Assembly (NCBI RefSeq): GCF_028476545.1
Contig: NW_026731788.1
Coordinates: 527,029-591,028, forward strand
Length of the DNA: 64,000 nt
Reading direction: 5' to 3'
Source of the DNA: Physella acuta
Taxonomy: Eukaryota; Mollusca; Gastropoda; Physidae
Positions 1 through 12,800 of the stretch are shown here, piece after piece (position 1 is the stretch's first letter; each line of letters starts with the position of its first letter). A program made the translations under genes and the position numbers. Under the pieces are notes generated by a model. It did not search any database. It was not told the DNA's origin and saw only the letters and a list, made by a program, of their open reading frames with translations.

Positions 1-210
1 TTAATGGTGTCACCCCCCAGAGGCATAGCGACCCTTCCCGGGGACAAATTTTCGATTTGCACTCCCCCCCCCCCCCTCAAGTTTTCGATTAGCACTCCCC
101 CTCAAGTTTTTCTCTATATATTTTGCTATTATTTGCCTTGGTGTCACCCCCCTAAATGGTATCACCCGGTTCGGTCCGCAACCCCCGCCCCCCCCCTCAC
201 TACGCCTCTG
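1..210 (-). mobile_element. hAT-like MITE copy, cut by the window start
   Basis: This reads as the reverse of the complete element at 3555-3943. It has the same gtgtcaccc and cgatttgcac blocks, the same runs of C, and ends in tacgcctctg, a variant of the terminal motif. The other terminus lies outside the window, so target-site duplication cannot be tested. No coding capacity is visible; it is a short non-autonomous copy. Confidence 0.7.
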
Positions 211-671
211 AATATAGATGTTCAGTATAGGTTGTCAATAAAGGTATAAAAAAATCTTACCACTATACAGATACGTGTATAGTTAACATTACATGAGACA
301 CATTTAAAAAGGGGGTGGTCGAATGACGTGGCTCGACGCTGCGTCATTAATGTAAAATACAACAAACACGAATTGTAGTAAATTAAAACATGTATCACAT
401 CAAGATGTAACAGTACAACAATCACCGCAGCTTAGCTACTGCCACCGTTGGTTTCAAATGATGTTAATATCAACTTTAGTTTACTGTTCACATTTTAATT
501 TGATGTTAACATTTACACTGATGAAATAATTTAACACATACTACCATTATGTATAAAAAGTGTTATGTAATAAAAATTGGACATTATGGCTACTGTCCAC
601 TGGCAGTCATACAGGATACCGCGACTTAAACCGTGGAGTGGCTACAAGAGACAGCTGGACATATAATACTG
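211..671. other. Unique AT-rich flank downstream of gene 1; possible poly(A) site
   Basis: No exon or array is visible. On the minus strand an ATTAAA hexamer (494-499) lies about 300 bp past the gene 1 stop codon and could be its poly(A) signal. No AATAAA occurs on the minus strand here. The assignment is weak. Confidence 0.25.
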
Positions 672-799
672 GCAGGTAGCGACCTATGCCAGGTAGCGAC
701 CTATGCCAGGTAGCGACCAATGCCAGGTTGCCACTAATGTCAAGGTAGCCACCAATGTCAAGATAGCCACCAAGTTCAAGGTAGCCTCCGATGCCAGAG
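672..799. repeat. 18-bp tandem repeat in the gene 1 3' UTR
   Basis: About seven degenerate copies of aggtagcgacctatgcc. On the minus strand it starts just after the stop codon of gene 1, so it would lie in the 3' UTR. The 18-bp period keeps one frame open (a GGYLDI-like repeat), but that is not the frame used by the upstream exons. Confidence 0.8.
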
Positions 800-861
800 C
801 TAGTAGGATTTGGACGGGATCGATTCTTCGACCTGGCTACAGGATACTTCTGGGCAATTAC
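800..861 (-). CDS. Gene 1 exon 9: C-terminus and stop
   Basis: The acceptor tttgcctgcag|GT completes the Gly codon from exon 8. It then encodes NCPEVSCSQVEESIPSKSY and TAG. The acceptor abuts the 34-bp array at 866-1170. A second frame is also open through this exon, but only the phase-matched one joins exon 8. Confidence 0.75.
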
Positions 862-3800
862 CTGCAGGCAAATAGGCAAGAAATGTTGACAATGATTGTA
901 GGAAAATAGGCAATAAATGTTGACAACTTTTGTAGGAAAATAGGCAATAAATGTTGACAATTGTTGTAGGAAAATAGGCAATAAATGTTGACAATTGTTG
1001 TAGGAAAATAGGCAATAAATGTTGACAATTGTTGTAGCAAAATAGGCAATAAATGTTGACAATTGTTGTAGGAAAATAGGCAATAAATGTTGACAATTGT
1101 TGTAGGAAAATAGGCAATACATGTTGACAATTATTGTAGGCAAATAGGCACGAAATGTTTGTAAATGTAGGAAAAACAGGAAAGATAATATAAAATAAGC
1201 AATGTAGGTGTTCTGTTATTCAAAAACGAAATTCGAATTCTGGGCACAGACTCACAAATCCACACACACACCCACTTCATCTCTACCGTCATATTGAAGG
1301 GTCACATAGTGGTTCCCTACCGTCATATTGAAGGGTCACATAGTGGTTCCCTACCGTCATATTGAAGGGTCACATAGTGGTTCCCTACCTTCATATTGAA
1401 GGGTCACATAGTGGTTCCCTACCGTCATATTGAAGGGTCACACAGTGGTTCCCTACCGTCATATTGAAGGGTCACATAGTGGTTCCCTACCGTCATTTTG
1501 AAGGGTCACACAGTGGTTCCCTACCGTCATATTGAAGGGTCACATAGTGGTTCCCTACCGTCATATTGAAGGGTCACATAGTGGTTCCCTACCTTCATAT
1601 TGAAGGGTCACACAGTGGTTCCCTACCTTCATATTGAAGGGTCACACAGTGGTTCCCTACCTTCATATTGAAGGGTCACATAGTGGTTCCCTACCGTCAT
1701 ATTGAAGGGTCACACAGTGGTTCCCTACCTTCATATTGAAGGGTCACATAGTGGTTCCCTACCGTCATATTGAAGGGTCACATAGTGGTTCCCTACCGTC
1801 ATATTGAAGGGTCACACAGTGGTTCCCTACCGTCATATTGAAGGGTCACATAGTGGTTCCCTACCTTCATATTGAAGGGTCACATAGTGGTTCCCTACCG
1901 TCATATTGAAGGGTCACACAGTGGTTCCCTACCGTCATATTGAAGGGTCACATAGTGGTTCCCTACCTTCATATTGAAGGGTCACATAGTGGTTCCCTAC
2001 CTTCATATTGAAGGGTCACATAGTGGTTCCCTACCTTCATATTGAAGGGTCACATAGTGGTTCCCTACCCTCATATTGAAGGGTCACATAGTGGTTCCTA
2101 CCTTCATAGTGCACGGGCACACAGTGGTTCGCAGTGTTCATCGATTCAGCCCAGTCCTTCCAGAAAGATCTGGGGTTCCTGAACATGGAGGCCAGCACGG
2201 CGGCCCCTATCCCCGCCAGAGAGTTGATGGCCGCGATGAAGAAGGTCAGACCTTTCACAAAGCTCAGACCTCGCAGTTCATAGTTCTCTTGGGAGACGAC
2301 CTCCCAGTCTGTGGGGGGAGGGGAACTGGTTTAACTTAAATCTTAATCAGATGACCCCCCTCCCTCCTAGTCTGTGGGGGAAGGGGAACTGGTTTAACTT
2401 AAATCTTAATCACATGACCCCCCTCCCAGTCTGTGGGGGAAGGGGAAATGGTTTAACTTAAACCTTAATCAGATGACCCCCCCCCCCAAATAGTCTGTGG
2501 GGGAAGGGGAAATGGTTTAACTTAAATCTTAATCAGATGACCCCCCCCCCCTTCTAGTCTGAGGGGAAGGGGAAATTGTTTAACTTAAATCTTAATCAGA
2601 TGCCCCCCCCCCTTCTAGTCTGAGGGGGAAGGGGAAATGGTTTAACTTAAACCTTAATCAGATGACCCCCCCCCCCAAATAGTCTGTGGGGGAAGGGGAA
2701 ATGGTTTAACTTAAATCTTAATCACATGACCCCCCCCCCCTTCCCAGTCTGTGGGGGAAGGGGAATCGGTTTAACTTAAACCTAAATTAATTGACCACAA
2801 AAATTAACATTAGTTAATTAATTTAAACAAGGGTTAACGAACCACCAAAAAAACGTTAGTTAATTTTTAAAAAAAAAAGGTAACAAAACTAACGCTAGTT
2901 AATTAAAAATCACGGGTGCCGGGGGTGGAGGGGTCAGCTCACATGGATGCCGGGGGGAGGGGTCAACTCACATGGATGCCGGGGGAGGGGTCAGCTCACA
3001 TGGATGCCGGGGGGGAGGGGTAACACACATGGATGCCGGGGGGGGAGGGGTCAACTCACATGGATGCCGGGGGGAGGGGTCAACTCACATGGATGCCGGG
3101 GGGAGGGGTCAACTCACATGGATGCCGGGGGGAGGGGTCAACTCACATGGATGCCGGGGGAGGGGGGGGTCAACTCACATGGATGCCGCTTGACCTTGAC
3201 GACGGCCGAGAACCTCATGCCAGTGTCCGAGGGACTGGTCCTAGACATGAGCAGGGTCAGCTGTTTAGCAGACGAGCACATCTCTCTGCCTGTCTTCAGG
3301 GCGGAGTGGGAGTCATTGCAGCCCAGCACCTGTCATAGAGCAGGGGCCTCGACATTAGGGCATGGGATAAAAGGGGCCTCGACATTAGGGCATGGGATAA
3401 TAGGGGCCTCGATATTAGGGCGTGGGATAACAGGGGCCTCGACATTAGGGCATGGGATAATGGAACAGGGGCTTCGACATTAGGGCATGGGATAATGAAA
3501 CAGTGTCTTCGACAATTGTGAATGGGATAAAAGTCGTCAAGCTTACAGTATGGGCAGTGGTGTAGCGAGGGGGGGGGGGGGGCGGGGGGGGGTGCGGACC
3601 GCACCGGGTGACACCATTTAGGAGGGTGACACCAAGGCAAAAAATGAGAAAAAATGATAATTCCACTTAATTAAGTGATTAGTTCGAGCAGAGTTTTGAC
3701 AGTGTCCGCCCCCCGAAAATTTTAAGTGCACCCCCGGAGAAAAAAGTCTGGAAGAAACACTGAAAAAGTCTTTTAAGAGCAAATTTGACAAATCCCGACA

Positions 3801-6800
3801 TGGGTGGAGGGGGGAGGGTTGCAAATCGAAAGTTTGAGGGGGGTTGCAAATCGAAAATTGAAACTTTTGTCCCCCGGGTCGCCTCTGGGGGTGACACCAT
3901 TACGGTGCCGCACCGGGTGACACCCGACCTCGCTACGCCACTGAGTATGGGATAAAGGTCTTCAACTTTATGGTATGCTTTCATAATCTTCAGTTTTATG
4001 TTATGGTATGGGCTTCAACTTTATGGTTTGGAATAATGGTTTTAAGCCTTATGGTATAATGGTCTTCAAATTTATGTTGTGGGATAATGGCCTTCAGCTA
4101 TGTGTAGTCTTCAAACTTATGGAATGTGACATTGAGGGTCATGTGATGTTTAGGTCATGTGATGTTTAGGTCATGTGATGTTTAGGGTCATGTGATGTTG
4201 AGGTCATGTAATGTTTAGGTCATGTGATGTTGAGGGTCATGTGATGTTGAGGTCATGTGATGGTTAGGTCATGTGATGTTGAGGGTCATGTGATGTTTAG
4301 GTCATGTGATGTTGAGGGTCATGTGATGTTTAGGGTCACGTGATGTTTATGGTCACGTGATGTTTAGGGTCACGTGATGTTTAGGGTCACGTGATGTTGA
4401 GATCATGTGATGTTGAGGGTAGTGATGGAAGGCTGAATTTGACTTTATCATTGGGGAATTAATCTTGTAGTAATCATTGGGGAATTAATCTTGTTGTAAT
4501 AATTGGGGAATTAATCTTGTTGTAATAATTGGGGAATTAATCTTGTTGTAATCATTGGGGAATTAATCTTGTTGTAATCATTGGGAATTAATCTTGTTGT
4601 AATCATTGGGAATTAATCTTGTTGTAATCATTGGGAATTAATCTCGTTGTAATCATTGGGGAATTAATCTTGTTGTAATCATTGGGAATTAATCTTGTTG
4701 TAATCATTGGGGAATTAATCTTGTTGTAATCATTGGGAATTAATCTTGTTGTAATCATTGGGGAATTAATCTTGTTGTAATCAGTGGGGAATTAATCTTG
4801 TTGTAATCATCGGGGAATTAATCTTGTTGAAATCATTGGGGAATTAATCTTGTAATCATTGGGGGATTAATCTTGTCTTAGACCAATTTACTCATTGTGG
4901 GGTGATTCGGTATGGGAAAGCAGTCTATTGATCGTTCGAGAGTAAGGTATATTTCATCAAACATTATTGGGGACAATGAACTATTCAAATATTGCGAGGC
5001 ATTGGAGCAATAAATGTTAAGCGAAAAATGGTATTAAAAATATTTTTTTTTACATTTCTGCTTAAACTTTCTTCTTACGCATAAATTTTAACAGTTATAA
5101 AGATTTCTGAAAAAAATACAATTTTATAATCAAATACAAATTATTGTTTAAGAGGCAGTTTTTATTACATATTGCAAACTGTTTTACCTTGTAGTATATT
5201 TAAAAATCACGGTAAGGATTTGAAAAGAACTAAAAGTTAAATACTTAGCAGGATTATTTCCCTTAGAAAAACTTTATTTTATCAGTTATTTCCCTTACAT
5301 CTACGGCTGGCCAAAATTTCTGATTGAAGCCCTCAACGACCAGCTTGGACATGCAGTTGTGTGTGACGTCATAGTCGTCCACTTGCACACACAGTTCTTC
5401 GTACTCCTCTTTGGAATCGGTGCTTAAGGTCAGCTGAAGGTGAAGGACAAATGTCTTTTGGTTATACTCATAATACACATCTTAAAAAATAGATTTTAAT
5501 GTATCATGATTAGTCGTCGTTGATTGTAACTTCCAATAACTAACCCCATCCCTCTCTATGCTAAAATCATATCAATGGCAGATATTTTCTCTGCCTAGAG
5601 TAGAGTTCATCTATTTCTTACATCATGATATACCATAACATATCACCTTTTTACTTGTCCAATTATTACTGAGTGCTGATGTGAGCTTTAAGCTTTCAGA
5701 CATACATTACATATCTCAATTAAATGTTTTAAAATGGTGTACTATTTTTCTCCTTTTTTGTTTTAATTATTGACTTTGTATTCATGTGAGAAAAAGGTAC
5801 ATCTTGTAAGATGCATTTAAGTTTTTAAAAGATTAGCTTGTATTCAGGTAAAGGAAACTAATACCTTAACCAGGTTAAAACAGATTACTTGGTATTTAGT
5901 TAACATAACACCATGTATTCAAGTGAATAATAAGTTGATCTTGTCTCTAGGTATAAATAATTAAGCATGGAATTAAGCCACGTTTAATGTCACGTTAGTC
6001 ACATTGCTCTGTCATCAGGTCTTGACCCACTTGCCAAGATTCAGAGAAATCGGTCGGTTAAAATGGTCGAAATTTCGCTCGCCTGTTTTGATTCGTGACG
6101 ACAAAAGCACAACAGACAGAAAAATAAATTTAAATAACAGTTTGTCTGCAAATAGAAAATAAACCCTGTTTACCTTACAGTTGAGTGGTATATAAAAAAT
6201 AAACCCTGTTTACCTTACAGTTCAGTGGTAGATAAAAAATAAACCCTGTTTACCTTACAGTTCAGTGGTAGATAAAAAAATAAACCCTGTTTACCTTACA
6301 GTTCAGTGGTAGATAAAAAAATAAACCCTGTTTACCTTACAGTTCAGTGGTAGATAAAAAATAAACCCTGTTTACCTTACAGTTCAGTGGTAGATAAAAA
6401 AAATAAACCCTGTTTACCTTACAGTTCAGTGGTAGATAAAAAATAAACCCTGTTTACCTTACAGTTCAGTGGTAGATAAAAAATAAACCCTGTTTACGTT
6501 ACAGTTCAGTGGTAGATAAAAAATAAACCCTGTTTACGTTACAGTTCAGTGGTAGATAAAAAATAAACCCTGTTTACGTTACAGTTCAGTGGTAGATAAA
6601 AAATAAACCCTGTTTACCTTACAGTTCAGTGGTAGATAAAAAAATAAACCGTTTACCTTACAGTTCAGTTGTAGATAAAAAATAAACCCTGTTTACCTTA
6701 CAGTTCAGTTGTAGATAAAAAATAAACCCTGTTTACCTTACAGTTCAGTGGTAGATAAAAAATAAACCCTGTTTACCTTACAGTTCAGTGGTAGATGGTC

Positions 6801-9800
6801 AGGGGTGGGGTAGCGCTGACCAGTGATGCGGATCTCCTTTCCTGATTTGATAAGCTGGGCCAGGTCACATTGGGTGTATGTGTCTAGGTGGTCTGTGAAT
6901 AAATGGTTGGGGGGGGGGGTAATGGCAGGTCACATTGGGTGTATGTGTCTATGTGGTCTGTGAATATACGTGGGGGGGGGGGGGGGGGTAGTGGCAGGTC
7001 ACATTGGGTGTATGTGTCTATGTGGTCTGTGAATATACGTGGGGGGGGTAGTGGCAGGTCACATTGGGTGTATGTGTTTATGTGGTCTGTGACAGAACAA
7101 GGGGTGGCGTTTACAGGGGGGATACACAAGGGGGTGGACGTGGTTACAGACCACACTGCGTGTGCGCGTCTATGTGGTCTGTGAATACCGGGGGGGGGAG
7201 GAGTGAGATCACACTGCGTGTATGGCTCCACGTATTCGCCTTAAAATAAGTGTATGTGACAAGGAGTAGTGCAAACGTGTGGTTGATCTTTTGGGGGAAT
7301 TTTTATACCAGTGTCCGATAATAGAATGTTCTATAAAAAAAAGGGGTTTGGAGATACTGGTAGTTAATAGAATACACACATTGCTGGGTAATGTCAATGT
7401 TAACACTAACGCTAACCCCAACCCTAGTCCTGCCATACGCCTAAATCTAATTTCTAACCATAAAATTAGTCGAAATAACAATACTACTATCAATTCAACA
7501 ACCTATTTTATGGAATAGTCGATTTTTGGACATCGGTATCTAAAATCTAAAATCATCCAAAAGGAGATGTCTTGACATGCGACTTACGTAAAGTAAATCG
7601 AAACACACTTGCAAATTAATCGTCATTATCTGGCTTTGGGTATGGCTTAGTGCTATGGGTACTAGATAAGCAGATAGATCACCAGTACAAGATAAGCAGA
7701 TACGCAGATAATCTCTAAAACAAAAGCTTGACCGTTGCATCTTCTCTAGTTGAAGAGCAAAAACACTGGACCGACAGACAAATATCAAGGTAGGTCTTTT
7801 AAGATTTTCAGGCTAAAAACCATTGAGCATGCCTCCTTTCTTTCCCTCCCCCTCCCCCCCCCCCCCCCCCCTCTTCTCTTCTCTTCTCTTCCCCCCCCCC
7901 CCCCTTTCTCTCCTCCCCTACCCCCCTACCACACACATTTGAGCATACCCAACAAGATCCACCCACTTCCCGTTGTCTATGAAAACAAATTACCCAGAAC
8001 GAGATTTTGAAGTGGCCAGATTTTTATGGCCTGCCTCATTAGCATAGCCTGATGGGGTGTGGCTGGAGATGGGATGACCTCTGATTGACCTTCTATACAT
8101 ATTTATTGCTGATTAACAAAAAGTCGCAGGAAAGACATTAGTTGTTTACTTTTTAAAGATGGGGTGCGTCAGTGGGGAGTGTAGAGGGAGTTATATGTGG
8201 GTAGAGTTGTGTAGGTTAGAGTTGTGTGGGGTGGGGTTGTTTTGTGTAGAGTTGTGTGGGTTAGAGTTGTGTGGGTTAGAGTTGTGTGGGTTAGAGTTGT
8301 GTGGGGTGGGGTTGTTTGGTGTAGAGTTGTGTCGGGATGGGGCTGTTGAGTAAGGGTAGAGAAGTGTGTGGGGAGAGTTATGTGGGGTTAAAGATGTGTG
8401 GGTTAGAGTTGGGAAGGAGATGGGGGGTACAGATGTGTGGGGAAAGTTGTGTGGGATAGAGTAGCGGGGGGAGGGAGTAGTGGAGTTGTGAGGTGTAGCG
8501 TTGTTTGGATAGTGGTGTGTGTGGGTAGAGTTGTGTGGCGCAGAGTTAAGTGGGGGTTGAGTTGTAGGGTGGGGGGTAGAGTTTTGTAGTAGTTGTATTA
8601 TATGGGGTTGAGTTTTTTGCCGACAAATTGTGGCTTACAGAAAGCAGCAACTTTGATAATTGGTTTTTACGTACAGCAATGTTACTGTGTGTTGGACTAG
8701 AACGTTTGGCTGTAGCGAATGGCGGTGACACTTACAGCTGGTGATGATGTGCTGACTTACAGTTGGTGATGATGTGATGACTTACAGTTGGTGATGATGT
8801 GCTGACTTACAGTTGATGATGATGTGATGACTTACAGTTGGTGATGATGTTTTATTTACACTTACAGTTGGTGATGATGTGCTGACTTACAGTTGGTGAT
8901 GATGTGATGACTTACAGTTGGTGATGATGTTTTATTTACACTTACAGTTGGTGATGATGTGATGACTTACAGTTGGTGATGATGTGTTGACTTACAGCTG
9001 GTGATGATGTGCCGACTTACAGTTGGTGATGATGTGATGACTTACAGTTGGTGATGATGTGATGACTTACAGTTGGTGATGATGTGTTGACTTACAGCTG
9101 GTGATGATGTGCCGACTTACAGTTGGTGATGATGTGATGACTTACAGTTGGTGATGATGTGGTGACTTACAGTTGGTGATGATGTGCTGACTTACAGTTG
9201 ATGATGATGTGATGACTTACAGTTGGTGATGATGTTTTATTTACACTTACAGTTGGTGATGATGTGCTGACTTACATTTGGTGATGATGTGCTGACTTAC
9301 AGTTGGTGATGATGTGCTGACTTACAGTTGGTGATGGTGTGCTGACTTACAGTTGGTGATGATGTGGTGACTTACAGTTGGTGATGATGTGCTGACTAAC
9401 AGTTGGTGATGATGTGCTGACTTACAGTTGGTGATGATGTGATGACTTACAGTTGGTGATGATGTGCTGACTTACAGTTGGTGATGATGTGCTGACTTAC
9501 AGTTGGTGATGATGTTTTATTTACACTTACAGTTGGTGATGATGTGATGACTTACAGTTGGTGATGATGTGATATTTACACTTACAGTTGGTGATGATGT
9601 GGTGACTTACAGTTGGTGATGATGTGCTGACTTACAGTAGGTGATGGTGTGCTGACTTACAGTTGGTGATGATGTGCAGACTTACAGTAGGTGATGATGT
9701 TTTATTTACACTTACAGTTGGTGATGATGTGCTGACTTACAGTTGGTGATGATGTGGTGACTTACAGTTGGTGATGATGTTTTATTTACACTTACAGTTG

Positions 9801-12800
9801 GTGATGATGTACTGACTTACAGTTGGTGACGATGTGCTGACTTACAGTTGGTGACGATGTGCTGACTTACAGTTGGTGATGATGTGCTGACTTACAGTTG
9901 GTGATGATGTGCTGACTTACAGTTGGTGATAATGTGCTGACTTACAGTTGGTGATGGTGTGCTGACTTACAGTTGGTGATGATGTGCTGACTTACAGTTG
10001 GTGATGATGTGTATACTTACAGTTGGTGATGATGTGATGACTTACAGTTGGTGATGATGTGCTGACTTACAGTTGTTGATGATGTGCTGACTTACAGTTG
10101 GTGATGATGTGATGACTTACAGTTGGTGATGATGTGCTTACTTACAGTTGGTGATGATGTGCTGACTTACAGTTGGTGATGATGTGCTTACTTACAGTTG
10201 GTGATGATGTGCTGACTTACAGTTGGTGATGATGTGCTCCTTGGACACGTTGCTGATGAGGAAGCTGTAGCGGTACTCGCCATTTTGGTCGTGGAAGTCA
10301 CGTGCCGTCGTCAGCTCGACGGAGATGAGGGGCTTGGTCGTACACCAGTGGCGGAACTTGGAGTGATGGTAGTTGAATTGCTGGGGATGGTAGGATGGTA
10401 GTTGGGTTAATGGGGAGGGTAGGATGGTAGTTGAATTGCTGGGGATGGTAGGATGGTAGTTGAATTGCTGGGGATGGTAGGATGATAGTTGAATTGCTGG
10501 GGATGGTAGGATGGTAGTTGAATTGCTGGGGATGGTAAGATGGTAGTTGAATTGCTGGGGATGGTAGGATGGTAGTTGAATTGCTGGGGATGGTAGGATG
10601 GTAGTTGAATTGCTGGGGATGGTAGGATGGTAGTTGAATTGCTGGGGATGGTAGGATGGTAGTTGAATTGCTGGGGATGGTAGGATGGTAGTTGTATTGC
10701 TGGGGATGGTAGGATGGTAGTTGAATTTGCTGGGGATGGTAGGATGGTAGTTGAATTGCTGGGGATGGTAGGATGGTAGTTGATGTAGTTGAATTGCTGG
10801 GGATGGTAGGATGGTAGTTGAATTGCTGGGGATGGTAGGATGGTAGTTGAATTGCTGGGGATGGTAGGATGGTAGTTGAGTTGATGGGGATGGTAGGATG
10901 GTAGGATGTAGTTGAATTGCTGGGGATGGTAGGATGGTAGTTGAGTTGATGGGGATGATAGGATGGTAGTTGATGTAGTTGAGTTGATGGGGATGGTAGG
11001 ATGGTAGTTGATGTAGTTGAATTTCTGGGGATGGTAGGATGGTAGTTGAATTGCTGGGGATGGTAGGATGGTAGTTGAATTGCTGGGGATGGTAGGATGG
11101 TAGTTGAGTTGATGGGGATGGTAGGATGGTAGTTGAATTGCTGGGGATGGTAGGATGGTAGTTGAGTTGATGGGGATGATAGGATGGTAGTTGTATTGCT
11201 TTGGATGGTAGGATGGTAGTTGAGTTGATGGGGATGATAGGATGGTATTTGAATTGCTGGGGATGGTAGGATGGTAGTTGATGTAGTTGAGTTGATGGGG
11301 ATGGTAGGGTGGTTGTTGAATTATTGGGGATGGTAGGGTGGTAGTTGAATTGCTGGGGATGGTAGGATGGTAGTTGTATTGCTTGGGATGGTATGATGGT
11401 AGTTGAATTGCTGGGGATGGTAGGATGATAGTTGAATTGCTTGGAATGGTAGGATGGTAGTTGAATTGCTGTTGCTGGGGATGGTAGGATGGTAGTTGTA
11501 TTGTGTGTTGCTGGGGATGGTAGTTAAATTGCTGGGAAACGTGGGATGGGAGTTGAAATGATGGGAAAATAGAGATGGTACTGGGGATGGTAGTTGTAAT
11601 GTTAGGGGATGGTAAGATGTGTGTTGAATTAATGGGTGTGGCTTTGGGGTAGTTGTTGTATTGTTTGGACTTGATTAACAAATAGAGTTGGTGCAAGAGA
11701 TAGTGGAATGGTAGTTTAATTGCTAAGGAATTTAGAGATTGTAGCTGAGAATGGTGGGATGGTAGTTGTTTGTGGCTGAGGATAGTGGTTATTTAGTTTA
11801 TTGCTGGGGATGGTCGGGTGGACGTTGAATTGCTGGGGATGGTACGATGGTAGGATGGTAGTTGAATTGCTGGGGATGATGGGCTGGTAGTTGAACTTCT
11901 GGACCCCTAGAATGACAAGACCCGGGATTAAAATACATCTCACCTTGTCAGGGCCAACTTTGGAGGTGAAAATTTTGATCTGGATTCCAGGTGTTGGTCT
12001 CTTGAAGAACAGGTCGTTGGCGTGGACACAGATTCCTTGGTCTGGGTCTCCGGTCATGAAGTGGGCAGTGCAGGTGCTGTTGGCCTGTGGGTGGGGTGGT
12101 GGGAGGGTGTGGGGCGGTGGGGCGGTGGGAGGGTGTGGGGTGGTGGGAGGGTGTGTGGCGGTGGGAGGGTGTGGGGCGGTGGGAGGGTGTGGGGCGGTGG
12201 GAGGGTGTGGGGCGGTGGGAGGGTGTGGGGCGGTGGGAGGAGGGGGTGGAGTGGTATCGTTAGATTTGTGTTTACATTTGATTGGATAAACGAATCTCAC
12301 ATCATTTGTTTGTTTTTTTTAGCTGTTATATGTTATTTAAAAAATTGAATAAAACGGTTAGATGTCACGTCGAATGTCATTTTACTGTGTTCAACTATCA
12401 TGCGCGTGACATATATGACAGCTGTATATTAAATTATATTTGAATAACACGTGTAGAATTGAGAAAATGGCCAAACAATTTTTAAATAAACTGCATAGGC
12501 TGACCATGTGTATTGGAGAGCTTTGTATGGTGTCAAAGTATATGCATAGCTAGGGGAGGGCGCGTGGGGCGACTCCCCGGGCACCGACCCTATGAGGGCG
12601 CCAAAAGGGGTAGAGAAATTAATTTAAAAGCTCATTTTAAGCTGAAGTATTGAATTAAACACACTCAAAGTTTCGAAAATAAACGACTACAAGGCTTTAC
12701 ACACTGATTTCTATCAATTTTGTGACACCGAAATAGGCAGTTACGGGATAGTAAATGGTAAAAAGCACAAAAAAATCTTTCCGATGGTGGGGGTGTGGGT

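Noticed and set aside
7395-7435. aaccct-like words suggesting interstitial telomere sequence
   Set aside because: Too short and irregular; no run of TTAGGG units.
8735-10220. Regularly spaced repeats suggesting a CRISPR array
   Set aside because: Units are contiguous with no unique spacers, and the DNA is eukaryotic; they are splice-donor minisatellites.
10407-11696. 429-codon minus-strand frame rich in Pro, Ser and Tyr
   Set aside because: It follows the 29-bp acceptor array of gene 1 exon 4 through all phases; it is a repeat artefact.
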